DNA of 64,000 nucleotides, taken from Cryobacterium inferilacus (GTDB lineage: Bacteria; Actinomycetota; Actinomycetes; Actinomycetales; Microbacteriaceae). Under the pieces are notes generated by a model. The model saw nothing but the letters and a program-made list of their open reading frames with translations. It searched no databases and was not told the origin of the DNA. How positions within the stretch are numbered: the first letter of the stretch is position 1; every line of letters begins with the position of its first letter. The stretch spans positions 1 to 64,000 of the forward strand of contig NZ_JAIEUL010000021.1 in the NCBI RefSeq assembly GCF_019599185.1. Direction: 5' to 3'. The translations under genes were made by a program, and so were the position numbers. Shown here in pieces: positions 9,062 through 18,700 of the stretch.

Positions 9062-9922
9062 GTGGCCAAGACACCCGCTCCGAATTGGACCGACGAATCC
9101 AGCAACCAGCTCAAAGTGACCAGGGGGTTCGAGCTCAGCAGCGTCGACCCGTCCTCCACACCGGGTTTCAGCGGTGACAAGGCGGATGCCCAGGCCGCCG
9201 GGGCCGCCGCCGCCGAGGCGCTCTCGCATCAGCAGGAGATGCTCTTCGCCAACAGCAGGCAGGGCGACAACCGCAAGGTGTTGCTCATCCTGCAGGGCAT
9301 GGACACCTCGGGTAAGGGCGGCATCGTGCGCCACGTCGTCGGCGCCGTCGACCCGCAGGGCGTGAGCCACGTGGCCTTCAAGGCGCCCACCAGGGCCGAG
9401 CTGCAGCACGACTTCCTCTGGCGTATCCGCCCGCACGCCCCGACGCCGGGCATGATCGGCGTCTTCGACCGGTCGCACTACGAAGATGTGCTGATCGCAC
9501 GGGTGAAGGAGCTGGCGCCGGCGGCGGAGATCGAGGCGCGCTATGACCAGATCAACGCGTTCGAGCAGCAGCTCGTGGAGGACGACACCACGGTGATCAA
9601 GGTGATGCTGCACCTCAGCCCCGGTGAGCAGAAGAAGCGCCTGCTCGAACGGTTGGACCGGCCGGACAAGCACTGGAAGTTCAACCCCGGCGACATCGAC
9701 GAACGGATGCTCTGGCCCGGCTACCAGTCCGCGTACCAGATCGCCCTCGGGCGCACCTCCACGGCTCTCGCCCCCTGGTACGTCGTGCCGGCCGACCGCA
9801 AGTGGTTCGCCCGGCTGGCCGTGCGGGAGCTGCTGCTGCAGGCGCTGGCCGGCATGGTGCTCACCTGGCCGCCCGCCGACTACGACGTGCAGGCTGAACG
9901 CGCCCGCCTCGCGGCCACCTGA
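9062..9922 (+). CDS. polyphosphate kinase 2 family protein
   Basis: This 286-residue PPK2-family enzyme transfers phosphate between polyphosphate and a nucleotide (AMP, ADP or GDP, depending on class). Walker A is GMDTSGKGG (79-87), Walker B is FDRSHYEDVL (about 135-144) and the lid motif RLDRPDKHWKF is near 197-207. This is a single-domain PPK2; the exact nucleotide preference cannot be read from the motifs. The start is GTG 9062 with GAAGGGA nine bases upstream. It is divergent from the PAS-GGDEF-EAL gene and shares a 177-nt intergenic region with it. PPK2 links energy/stress metabolism to polyphosphate; any link to c-di-GMP is only positional. Confidence 0.9.
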   Translation: MAKTPAPNWTDESSNQLKVTRGFELSSVDPSSTPGFSGDKADAQAAGAAAAEALSHQQEMLFANSRQGDNRKVLLILQGMDTSGKGGIVRHVVGAVDPQGVSHVAFKAPTRAELQHDFLWRIRPHAPTPGMIGVFDRSHYEDVLIARVKELAPAAEIEARYDQINAFEQQLVEDDTTVIKVMLHLSPGEQKKRLLERLDRPDKHWKFNPGDIDERMLWPGYQSAYQIALGRTSTALAPWYVVPADRKWFARLAVRELLLQALAGMVLTWPPADYDVQAERARLAAT

Positions 9923-10316
9923 CCCGCCCGCCGCGGAAGTCCTCTTTTAGGGGGACATACAGGAACGAGGTCAACCCATAGCGTTGAGCCAGGTAATTCG
10001 TTTTGGGGAGACAAAAATGGGCAGAGTCGCTCGTCAGACAGGGGCACCACCGGGGAAACGTGCCAGGCGCCGCCGATCCGGGTGAGCGGCGCCACCGCGA
10101 GAAGCGCCGGTGAGGCGCACTTTCGCGAGCTTTGACGACGGCGTGCCCCACGGCATCCGTTGGATGTACAGCAGGCAAACGCGACGCGAACAGTCGCTCA
10201 TTTCGTCGGGCACCGGTTTCGGGCCGACCTAACGTGAAGTGACGATTGCCAACACAGCAGAGATGGCCGGTGAGCGCCCACGGCGCCGCAGCGGCCTAGG
10301 AATAGGACGATCACAA
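9923..10316. other. 394-nt leader/intergenic region before the ABC importer operon
   Basis: No gene is visible. The left part is relatively AT-rich (TCTTTTAG, TAATTCGTTTTGG, GACAAAAATGG) and may hold promoters. The middle has a GC-rich hairpin at 10066-10093. I compared it by eye with the TPP, cobalamin, SAM-IV and c-di-GMP riboswitch cores and saw none. Confidence 0.5.
10066..10093 (+). promoter_or_regulatory. GC-rich hairpin in the leader of the ABC importer operon
   Basis: GGCGCCGC (10066-10073) and GCGGCGCC (10086-10093) form a perfect 8-bp stem with a 12-nt loop, about 220 nt upstream of the substrate-binding protein gene. There is no U-tract after it, so it is not an ordinary intrinsic terminator. 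Confidence 0.35.
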
Positions 10317-11381
10317 TTGCACAAGCGCACCATTAAAACGGCCTCGGTCGCCACCATCATCCTCAGCAGCATGGTCCTGGCGTCCTGCGCCTCGGCGGAG
10401 GCCGGCGGGGACGGGGGCGGCGACGCCGGCGGCACCCTGATCGTCTACACGAACTCCAACGGCGATGGCCGCGGCGAATGGGTCACCGCCCAGGCCGCCG
10501 AGGCCGGCATCGACATCGAGATCGTGGGTCTGGGTGGCGCCGACCTGGCCAACCGCATCGTGGCGGAGAAGAACAACCCGGTGGGCGACGTGGTCTTCGG
10601 CCTGAACAACATGTTCTTTGAAACCCTCAAGGACGAAGAGGCCGTCACCGCATACGAGCCCGCCTGGGCCGCCGAGGTCGACCAGGAGTCCGGCGACCCG
10701 GAAGACGGCGTGTTCTGGCCGCTCGTGGAGCAGGCCATCGTCACGGTCTACGACAGCAACACCGTCACCGACGCCCCCACCGAAATGTCCGACCTGTGGG
10801 AGGACGCCGCCTACGACGGTCGGTACGAAGTGAACACCGCCCTCGGTCAGGCCACCCCGCAGCTGGTGCTCGCCGGCCTGCTGGCTCCGTACCTCGACGA
10901 AGACGGTGACCTCGGCGTCTCCGACGAAGGCTGGGTGCAGGTGGAAGCGTACTTCGCCCACGGCTCACCCGCCGAAGAAGGCACCGACCTCTATGCCCGC
11001 ATCACCCGCGGCGACGTCGACTTCGGCGTGCTGCCCTCCAGCGGCATCACCGCCCGCGACGCCGAGTACGGCACCGTCACCGGCGTGATCAGCCCCACGG
11101 ATGGCGTGCCCTACGTCACCGAACAGGTCGCCATGATCACCGGCACCCCGCGCCAGGACGCCGCGGAGGAGTTCATCGACTGGTTCGGCAGCGCCGAGAC
11201 CCAGGGGGCGTTCGCGGCCGAGTTCGCCTCGTACCCGGTGAACGAAGAGGCCCGCGCCGAGGCCCTGCCCGAGGTGGTGGAGCTGATCGAATCGCTGCCC
11301 AAGCAGGACATCGACTTCGCGCTCACCCGCGAGAACATCGGCGCCTGGGTGGAGAAGACCGAGCTGGAATACCTGCCGTAA
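10317..11381 (+). CDS. ABC importer substrate-binding lipoprotein (Fe3+/small-anion type)
   Basis: This extracellular solute-binding protein of about 354 residues belongs to the family that includes iron(III), thiamine, putrescine and phosphonate binders. The mature part starts with GGTLIVYTNSNGDG, typical of the FbpA-like group, and it heads an operon with an ATPase and a double permease. The signal sequence HKRTIKTASVATIILSSMVLASC ends in lipobox LASC. I therefore place the start at TTG 10317, with AGGA upstream. In-frame GTG 10239 and ATG 10263 would put 18-26 hydrophilic residues in front of the signal peptide. The ligand is not determined; iron is plausible but unproven. Confidence 0.82.
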   Translation: MHKRTIKTASVATIILSSMVLASCASAEAGGDGGGDAGGTLIVYTNSNGDGRGEWVTAQAAEAGIDIEIVGLGGADLANRIVAEKNNPVGDVVFGLNNMFFETLKDEEAVTAYEPAWAAEVDQESGDPEDGVFWPLVEQAIVTVYDSNTVTDAPTEMSDLWEDAAYDGRYEVNTALGQATPQLVLAGLLAPYLDEDGDLGVSDEGWVQVEAYFAHGSPAEEGTDLYARITRGDVDFGVLPSSGITARDAEYGTVTGVISPTDGVPYVTEQVAMITGTPRQDAAEEFIDWFGSAETQGAFAAEFASYPVNEEARAEALPEVVELIESLPKQDIDFALTRENIGAWVEKTELEYLP

Positions 11382-11461
11382 CCCCGGCTCACGCACACGC
11401 ACGCCACAGTCGGCACCCGAAGCCGCCGTACCCGCCGCTCACCGCACGAGAAAGCACCATC

Positions 11462-12472
11462 ATGATCAGGTTCGACGACATCGAAGTGACCTTCGGTGAG
11501 CACATTGCCATTCCGAAGCTGAACCTCGAGGTCGAGCAGGGGGAGTTCTTCACCCTGCTCGGCCCGTCGGGCTGCGGCAAGACCACGGCGCTGCGCACCC
11601 TGGCCGGGTTCATCGAGCCCAGCGCGGGTGAGATCTACATCGACGGCAAGGCGGCCACCCGGCTACCCAGCGAGAAGCGCAGCGTGGGCATGGTGTTCCA
11701 GAACTACGCCCTGTTTCCCAGCATGAGCGTGCGGGAGAACATCGGTTTCGGCCTCAAGGTGCGCAAGACGGGTCGCGCCGAGACCGGCCGGCTGGTCGAC
11801 GAGATCGCCGCGCAGGTCGAGCTCACCCAGGAGCAACTGGCCAAGAACGTGTCCGAACTCTCCGGCGGGCAGCAGCAGCGGGTTGCGATCGCGCGGGCGC
11901 TGGTGCTGAAGCCCCGCATCCTGTTGCTGGATGAACCGCTCTCCAACCTCGACGCCAAGCTGCGGGTGCAGTTGCGGGAGCAACTCAAGAACCTGCAACG
12001 CGAGCTGGGCATCACCACGGTGTACGTCACCCACGACCAGGAGGAAGCGCTCACCATGAGCGACAGGATCGCCGTGTTCAACCACGGTGTGGTCGAGCAG
12101 GTGGGCACCCCAGAGCAGATCTACAACCGGTCGGCCACCGAGTTCGTCGCCACTTTCGTGGGCGCGATGAACCGGCTCACCGGCGAGTTCATGCAGCAGA
12201 TGCGGCACGCCGGCGCCAGCACCCTGGCCCCGGACAAGAGTTCCTACCTGCGCCTGGAGAAGGTGGCGTTGGCGGAGCCGGCGTTCGGTGCATCCGTTCG
12301 TGTGGACGGCGTGGTCGCCGACCGGGTCTACCAGGGCTCGCACAGCACGTACACGATCGACAGCCACGGCAGCCGCATTCGTGCGCTGGTGCCGGAGGGC
12401 GGCGCGTTACCGCTGGCGCCGGGCAGTGCGGCGCAGCTGTACATCGACCCGTCCGCGATCCTGCAGTACTAG
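11462..12472 (+). CDS. ABC importer ATP-binding protein (FbpC/PotA-like)
   Basis: This 336-residue ATPase energises the importer encoded on both sides. Walker A is GPSGCGKT (34-41), the signature LSGGQQQRV (133-141) and Walker B LLLDEP (154-159), followed by SNLDAKLR and the H-loop VTHDQEEA. A TOBE-like C-terminal domain begins after about residue 240. The organisation and length match ATPases of the iron/spermidine/thiamine class. It lies 80 bp after the binding-protein gene and 9 bp before the permease gene. Confidence 0.92.
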   Translation: MIRFDDIEVTFGEHIAIPKLNLEVEQGEFFTLLGPSGCGKTTALRTLAGFIEPSAGEIYIDGKAATRLPSEKRSVGMVFQNYALFPSMSVRENIGFGLKVRKTGRAETGRLVDEIAAQVELTQEQLAKNVSELSGGQQQRVAIARALVLKPRILLLDEPLSNLDAKLRVQLREQLKNLQRELGITTVYVTHDQEEALTMSDRIAVFNHGVVEQVGTPEQIYNRSATEFVATFVGAMNRLTGEFMQQMRHAGASTLAPDKSSYLRLEKVALAEPAFGASVRVDGVVADRVYQGSHSTYTIDSHGSRIRALVPEGGALPLAPGSAAQLYIDPSAILQY

Positions 12473-12481
12473 GGGCGACGG

Positions 12482-14320
12482 ATGCGCACCTCTTCGTGGC
12501 GGACGATGTTCCGTTCCCCACTCGTCGTCATCGTGCTCGTCGTGCTGGTCTGGTTCGTGGCCACGTTCCTGGTGATGCCCAACGCCACCCTGCTGATCAG
12601 CACCTTCTTTCCCGACGGCCGGATCAGCTTTCGGGCGCTGGAGAAACTGGTCAGCTCCGAACGGGCGCTGAACAGCCTGTGGCACAGCTTCGCCCTGGCC
12701 GCCACCCTCGCCGTGACGGTGAACGTGGTGGGCATCTTCATCGTGCTGGTCACCGACTACTTCCAGATCCGCGGCTCCCGGGTGCTCTGGCTCGGCTACG
12801 CCACCACCCTGATCTACGGCGGCATCGTGCTCGCCGCCGGGTACAACTTCATCTACGGCCGCTACGGCTTCATCACCAATGCCGTGCGCAACGTGTTCCC
12901 CGACATCGACCCGAACTGGTTCTCCGGCTACTTCGCCGTGGTCTTGGTGATGACCCTGGCCACGACCACGAATCACATGCTGTTCCTGGGCTCGTCACTG
13001 GCGAAGATCGACTACCAGACCATCGAAGCGGCGCGCAATATGGGGGCGTCGACCTGGCGCATCCTCTGGCGCATCGTTTTGCCGGCACTGCGCCCGATGA
13101 TCTTCGCCGTCACCGTGCTCACCTTCCTCACCGGCCTGGGCGCGCTGACCGCTCCGCTGGTGCTCGGCGGCACCGACTTCCAGACCATCGCCCCGATGAT
13201 CCTCACCTTCTCCAAGAGCAGCGGCTCCCGCGATCTGGCGGCCCTGCTGGCGATCATCCTGGGCCTGGCCACGATCGTGCTGCTGGCGATGATGAACCGG
13301 GTGGAAAAGAGCGGCACCTACTTCTCGGTGGCCAAGGTGGCGACGCCGCTGCAGAAGCAACGCATCCGCAACCCGCTCGCCAACGCGATCGTGCACGTGG
13401 TCGCCTACGTTCTGTTCGTGGTCTACGCGCTGCCGGTGCTGCTGATCGTACTGTTCTCGTTCCTCGAGGCCACCGCGATCAGTACCGGCACGATCACCTG
13501 GGATGCGTTCACCCTGGCCAACTACGCCACCGTGTTCGGCACCCCGTCGGTGCTGAAACCGTTTGTGGTGAGCGTGGTCTACAGCGCGCTGGCATCACTG
13601 ATCGTCGTGCTCGGCATGTTGTTTGTGGCCCGGGTGTTCCAGAAGCACCGCAACCCGGTCACGTCGCTGCTGGAATACCTGCTGCACATCCCGTGGATCC
13701 TGCCGACGATCCTGATCGCGCTGGCGCTGGTGATGACCTTCGACCGGCCCAACCCGCTCATCGGCGGGCAGGTGCTCACCGGCACCACCGTGCTACTGCT
13801 GGTGGCGTACGTGATCATCAAGATCCCGTTCACCCTGCGGCTGCTCAAGGCCGCATTCGCGTCGGTGCCCGAATCGCTCGAGGATGCCGCACGCATCCTG
13901 GGCGCAGGCCCGCTGTTCACCCTGCGCACCGTGCTGGTGCCGCTGGTGCTGCCCACCGCGGCGGCGATCACCGCGTTGAACTTCAACAGCCTGCTGGATG
14001 ACTACGACACCGCGGTCTTCCTCTACCACCCGCTGTACGAACCGCTGGGTCTGGCGATCCGGGCCAGCACCGAGGGGGAGAACAACCTCGACGCCATGTC
14101 GATCACGTTCGTATACACGGTGCTGCTGATGATCATCATGGGCTTCACGATGTGGCTGGTCTACGGCCGCGGGGGAGCGCAGGGGCGGCGGCGCGGGCTG
14201 CGGCGCGGCGGGCGACGTGGTTCGGCGGGGCCGGTTGCGGCGGTGCCGGTCGTTGCGGTGCCGGTTGCGGCCGCCGCTGCCGCTCCGGTGCCGCCCGAGC
14301 GCGCCACTCCGGCGCCCTGA
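12482..14320 (+). CDS. ABC importer permease, two fused BPD modules (FbpB/ThiP-like)
   Basis: This 612-residue membrane protein has two binding-protein-dependent permease modules in one chain, about 12 transmembrane helices in all. The cytoplasmic EAA loops that dock onto the ATPase are at EAARNMGAS (182-190) and EDAARILGAG (467-476), both followed by a conserved LP (ivLPaLRP and LVLPT). Such fused permeases are the norm for Fe3+ and thiamine importers and serve as their own pair. After about residue 560 the protein ends in an Arg/Gly then Ala/Val/Pro-rich tail (VAAVPVVAVPVAA) coded by short DNA repeats; I do not expect that tail to be essential. Confidence 0.9.
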   Translation: MRTSSWRTMFRSPLVVIVLVVLVWFVATFLVMPNATLLISTFFPDGRISFRALEKLVSSERALNSLWHSFALAATLAVTVNVVGIFIVLVTDYFQIRGSRVLWLGYATTLIYGGIVLAAGYNFIYGRYGFITNAVRNVFPDIDPNWFSGYFAVVLVMTLATTTNHMLFLGSSLAKIDYQTIEAARNMGASTWRILWRIVLPALRPMIFAVTVLTFLTGLGALTAPLVLGGTDFQTIAPMILTFSKSSGSRDLAALLAIILGLATIVLLAMMNRVEKSGTYFSVAKVATPLQKQRIRNPLANAIVHVVAYVLFVVYALPVLLIVLFSFLEATAISTGTITWDAFTLANYATVFGTPSVLKPFVVSVVYSALASLIVVLGMLFVARVFQKHRNPVTSLLEYLLHIPWILPTILIALALVMTFDRPNPLIGGQVLTGTTVLLLVAYVIIKIPFTLRLLKAAFASVPESLEDAARILGAGPLFTLRTVLVPLVLPTAAAITALNFNSLLDDYDTAVFLYHPLYEPLGLAIRASTEGENNLDAMSITFVYTVLLMIIMGFTMWLVYGRGGAQGRRRGLRRGGRRGSAGPVAAVPVVAVPVAAAAAAPVPPERATPAP

Positions 14321-14334
14321 CCGGCGCTCTGCGC

Positions 14335-14351
14335 GCATAGCTCCTGCAATT
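14335..14351 (+). repeat. family B half-element, copy B1
   Basis: GCATAGCTCCTGCAATT differs by one base from the terminal arm of family B. It sits 15 nt after the permease stop and between convergent genes. No inverted partner is found downstream, so this looks like a decayed or half copy. Confidence 0.6.
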
Positions 14352-14381
14352 CGCGAGGTGCGCGGGCGGCCGGGGGATGCG

Positions 14382-14813
14382 TCAGGTGGCGTCGGGGGTG
14401 AGCCGCGCGGCATCCTGCAGCAGGGCGCGGAACTCGTCGAGGTCGAGCGCGTTGATCGACGCGAAGGTGAGCGCGGCGGAGCCGACCTTCACCGCTCCGA
14501 GTCGGCCCGTGTAGCGCTGCACAAGGTAACCGCCGTCGTCGGCGGCGTTGACGTACACGCTGATGTGCTTCTTCTGCCTGGCCAGGCCCACGGCGAACCA
14601 CTCCACGGTGGGCTTGCCCGGCCGGGCCTGCACGGTGTGGCCGTAGCCGATGATCGACTGCTCGGTGCCGCCCCAGAACACGCCCTCCCAGAGTTCCCGG
14701 GCCTTGCCGGCGAAGACCTCGGCGATGATGGCGTCGAGTGCCCGGATCGAGTCGGCAGCGGGGCCGTCCAGGGCCGCCAGAAACTCGTCGACGTTGCGAC
14801 CGGTCAGCTCCAT
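14382..14813 (-). CDS. DUF1801 domain protein
   Basis: This 143-residue cytoplasmic protein is of the DUF1801/YdhG-like fold. Supporting features are the N-terminal VDEFLAALDGPAADSIRALDAI pattern, a central WEGVFWGG and IGYGHTVQ, and a C-terminal LDLDEFRALL segment. The biochemical role of the family is unknown. A second, more divergent DUF1801 gene lies at 27782-28213. The gene converges on the ABC importer operon and has GGAGATCACC just before its ATG. Confidence 0.75.
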   Translation of the reverse strand: MELTGRNVDEFLAALDGPAADSIRALDAIIAEVFAGKARELWEGVFWGGTEQSIIGYGHTVQARPGKPTVEWFAVGLARQKKHISVYVNAADDGGYLVQRYTGRLGAVKVGSAALTFASINALDLDEFRALLQDAARLTPDAT

Positions 14814-15017
14814 GGTGATCTCCTTCGATGGGTGCGATCTCGATCGTAGCCGCGAGCGGGCCGACCGGGGCGGATGCGCCGGTGACAGGCCCAGAGACCC
14901 GGCGCGCGTCGGGCGGGTGCGTTAGCCTTTTATCTCACGCGTACTGGGGGGATCACGCTGTGACGAGCGGTGCAGACCGCTCTCGGCTCCCTGGGGTGCA
15001 CAACCGACAGGAGTCCG

Positions 15018-15689
15018 ATGTTCCAGCCCCGCACCATCAGCCGCACCAGCCGCCTCCGTCTCCCCGCCGGCCGCGCTGCCGCCCGAACCGCCGTCGGCGT
15101 CGCCGCCGCGGCGTTGCTCCTGGCCGGCTGTTCGTCGGCACCGGCGTCGGCACCCCAGACGGATGCCGCGTCGCCAACGCCCACCGCAACGGCCGAGGCC
15201 TCAGCAGCCCCCGAGGCCACCGCCACCGAGGCGCCGGCCGACGGATCCCCGCAGAGCGAAGCCGAGGCAACCGCGGCCGCCACGGCGGCGATCACCGACT
15301 TCTACCAGACCATGAGCGCCGTGCAGGCGACCGGCGGAGCCGACCTGGCCCCGCTGAGCACCGTGGCGACCTGCCCCACCCTCGACACCGTCACCTCGGA
15401 CACGACCTGGCTGGCCGACGGCGGGTACACCGTGAGCGGCGCGATGACCTTCAGCCCGAGCGCCGTGACCGTCAGCGCCCGCACCGCCGACGACGGCACG
15501 GTGTACCCCTTCGGCAGCGTGCTCGCCACCGGCTGCCAGGACTCCACCGACTACGTGGTCTCCCAGGGCGGCAGTGCGATCACGCTGGGCGTTGAACCCC
15601 GCACGGTGTTCGATCTGACCGTGGTCTTCGAACCGACCGCCCAGGCCTGGCTGGTGGAGAACATCAGCGAGAACACGGCCAGCTGCTAG
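15018..15689 (+). CDS. putative secreted lipoprotein
   Basis: This 223-residue protein has a long signal sequence ending in lipobox LAGC (around residue 38). An Ala/Thr/Pro-rich linker follows to about residue 85, then a C-terminal domain of about 135 residues, starting ITDFYQTMSAV, with three cysteines (TCPTL, GCQDS and the C-terminal residue). The fold is not recognised; it may be an NTF2-like or DUF-type extracellular domain. ATG 15018 is preceded by CAGGAG. It is convergent with the second PAS-GGDEF-EAL gene, 39 bp away. Confidence 0.7.
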   Translation: MFQPRTISRTSRLRLPAGRAAARTAVGVAAAALLLAGCSSAPASAPQTDAASPTPTATAEASAAPEATATEAPADGSPQSEAEATAAATAAITDFYQTMSAVQATGGADLAPLSTVATCPTLDTVTSDTTWLADGGYTVSGAMTFSPSAVTVSARTADDGTVYPFGSVLATGCQDSTDYVVSQGGSAITLGVEPRTVFDLTVVFEPTAQAWLVENISENTASC

Positions 15690-15728
15690 CGGCCACGGGT
15701 GCGTCGACGGACCGGCCGGGTCAGCGCG

Positions 15729-18700
15729 TCAGCTGACCCACGGGGCGGGGCGGCCGAAGAGGTAGCCCTGGCCGTGCAACCAGCCCTGCGCGCGGAGCGC
15801 CTCGGCCTGCTCCCTGGTTTCGACGCCCTCGGCGACGCCGGTGAGGCCGAGATGCGCCACCAGGCCGGCCAGGCCCGCCGCGAGCGCCTCGCCAGCGTCG
15901 CCCACGGCGCGACCGCCGCCGAGACCGCCGACGAAACTGGCGTCGAGCTTGAGCCCGGTGACGGGCAGGTCGCGCAGCACCGCGATGGAGGAGAAACCGG
16001 TGCCGAAGTCGTCCACGTGCAGACCGATGCCCCGGTCCCGCAACGCCATCACGCTGCCCACGGTGTGCGGCCGCAGTGACATCACCGCGGTCTCGGTGAC
16101 TTCCACGACCAGGCGGGCGGGGTCGACCCCGTGCCGGTCGACGGTGGCCAGGAACTCCTCGGCCCACTCGTCGTGAGCCAGCTCAACGGCCGACACGTTC
16201 ACGCTGATCGTGCCGACGGCATCCGGATGCGCCGCCAACACCGCGCAGACCCGCTCGAGCATGGCCCGGCCGATGCCGACAATCAGACCGGACTCCTCTG
16301 CGATGGCCAGGAACTCCCGCGGCGACAGCAGCCCCCGACGCGGATGCTGCCAACGCACGAGTGCCTCGTGAGCCACCACTGCGTGCGTGGCCAGGGCTAC
16401 GACCGGCTGGTAGTGCACCACAAAATCCCCGGCCAGCAGCGAGGTGCGGATCTCGTCTTCGATGGTGAGCCGGGTCATGGCCTGGGCGTGCATGGTGGCG
16501 TCGAAGAACTGCCAGCGGGCCCGGCCGCTGCGCTTGGCGCGAAACAGTGCGGAGTCGGTGTCGCGCAGCAGGCTGGCCGCGGTGGAATCCGGCATCGACA
16601 GGGCAATGCCGATCGAGACCGTGGGCATGATGCGGTGCCCCTCGATGGTGAGTTCGGTGCCCAGAACGGTGGCGATGTGCTCGGCCACCCGTTCCACCTC
16701 GGTGGGGTCGTGCACATCGGGCACCACCACCACGAACTCGTCACCGCCGAAGCGGCCGACCCGGTCTTGCGGCCGCATCGCGGTCATCATCCGGCTGGCG
16801 ATCTCGGCCAGAACCTCGTCGCCGGCCGCGTGACCGAGCGAATCGTTGACGAGTTTGAAGTTGTCCAGGTCGATGAACAGCACACCGACGACACCCTGCG
16901 CGGTGTGCGCGTGCGCGAGATCCGACTCGAGGGCGTTGAGGATCCAGGCCCGGTTGTGCAGGCCGGTCAGCTTGTCGGTGAACGCGTGGAACCGCAGCTC
17001 CTCGCGGGCGTCGTGCTCGGCGGTGACGTCTTCGAGCTGCACCACGAGACGCTCCGGCCGGCCGGCCGCATCCCGGATCACGGACGCCGACCGGCGTGCC
17101 CAGATCAGCGCCCCGTCGGCGCGAACCAGACGCATCTCCACCACCTGCGGTACGCCCGTGCCCGCGAGCGTCGCCGTGCGTGCCTCCTGCAGGGCGGCCA
17201 GGTCGTCGGGGTGCACCAGGTCGTCGGTGCGGTGGGCGAGCAGCCAGGCTTCATCCCGTTGCAGCAGCCGAGACAGGGCCTGATTGGCCACCTGGATGCG
17301 TCCGGTCAGGTCGCAGAGGATCATGCCCGCCGAGGACGAGGTCAGCACCGCCCGGAACATCTGCTCCGATGCCTCGAGCGCGCGGCGGGCGACGGTCTCT
17401 TCGTGCACGTCCCGCAGGGAGACGATTCGGCCGATCAGGCTGCCGTCGGCCTCGCGCATCTCCCGGATGGACGCCGAGATCCAGCGGTGCTCGCCGCTCT
17501 TGCGCTGCACCTGGAAGGGGGCGAGTTGCAGCATGCCGTCGGTGAAGGCATCCCGGGTGTTCAGCACCTCCGGAATGTCCTCGGGGTGGATCAGGTAGGT
17601 CGAGAGCTGGCCGACCAGGGCGGCCGGGCTCCAGCCGAGCAGCTCCAACGACGAGGGGGACACCCAGGCGATGCGGTCGTCCGGGTCGATCATCAGCACC
17701 ACATCCGAGGCGTTCTCGGCCAGCAGACGGTAGCGCTCCTCTGAGTCCTGCACCGCCCGGTTGGCCAGGCGCTGCTCGGTCACCTCGCGCAGCAGCACGG
17801 CGACGCCGTCACCCACGGGAGAGACACGCACGTCGTACCAGCGGTCCTGCTCGGCGGTGCGGGACAGGAACCCCTCGAGGCCCTGCGGCGAGCCGCTGTC
17901 GAGCACGACCGTGCACAGCTGGGCCAGTTGTTCGGCGACCTCGGGGGCGAGCGGGTGCAGCAGCGAGCTGCCGAGCAGGTCGGTGCGGGGCATCCGTTGG
18001 AACTCGCAAGCGGCGGGATTGGCCTCGGTGACCACCAGGTCGAGCACGGTCCCTGCGTCGTCGCGCCGCACCGCGACCACCACGTACGGGTCGGCCAGGC
18101 TGTCGACGGATGCCCGCAGGATCGCCCGCTCCGCCTCTGCGGCTTGCTCGGCGTCGACGAGGGCGTCGATGCTGGTGAAACCGTGCACGCCGCCGGTGAC
18201 GGTGCCGTCGCGGGCGAGGATGGGGCCGGAGGAGACGACGAACCAGCGGTAGCTGCCGTCGGCGCAGAGCAGCCGACAACGGCCCTGGTCGCGTTCACCG
18301 GCCAGGAGCCGCCGCATCTGCTCCCGGGCGGGCACGGCGTCGTCCGGGTGCTGAAACTCGGGGTAACCGCGTCCGATCACGGCGGCGATCGGCCAGCCGG
18401 TGGCGGCGGTGACGGACGGGGACGCCCACTCGATCACGTTGTGTTCCTGGGTTCTCAGGACGAAGTCGGTGACGTTGTCGCCGAGGTCGCGGTAGCTCGC
18501 GAACACCCGATCGGTGGCCGCCCGCCCGCGCGGTGTCTCGGTCACCTCGCTGAACAGCAGGATGTCGGCCAGCGCTGTCCCCTGCGCGGTCACCGCCTGC
18601 GTCCAGCGGATGCTGAGCCAGCCCAGGCGTTCGGGCCCGTCGTCGCCGGGCAGCGCGAGGCCCACGATGTGGTGGCCGAGGCCCAGGCCGCCGTGCATGG

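Noticed and set aside
9923-10238. TPP, cobalamin, SAM-IV or c-di-GMP riboswitch
   Set aside because: None of the core signatures I know is visible by eye.
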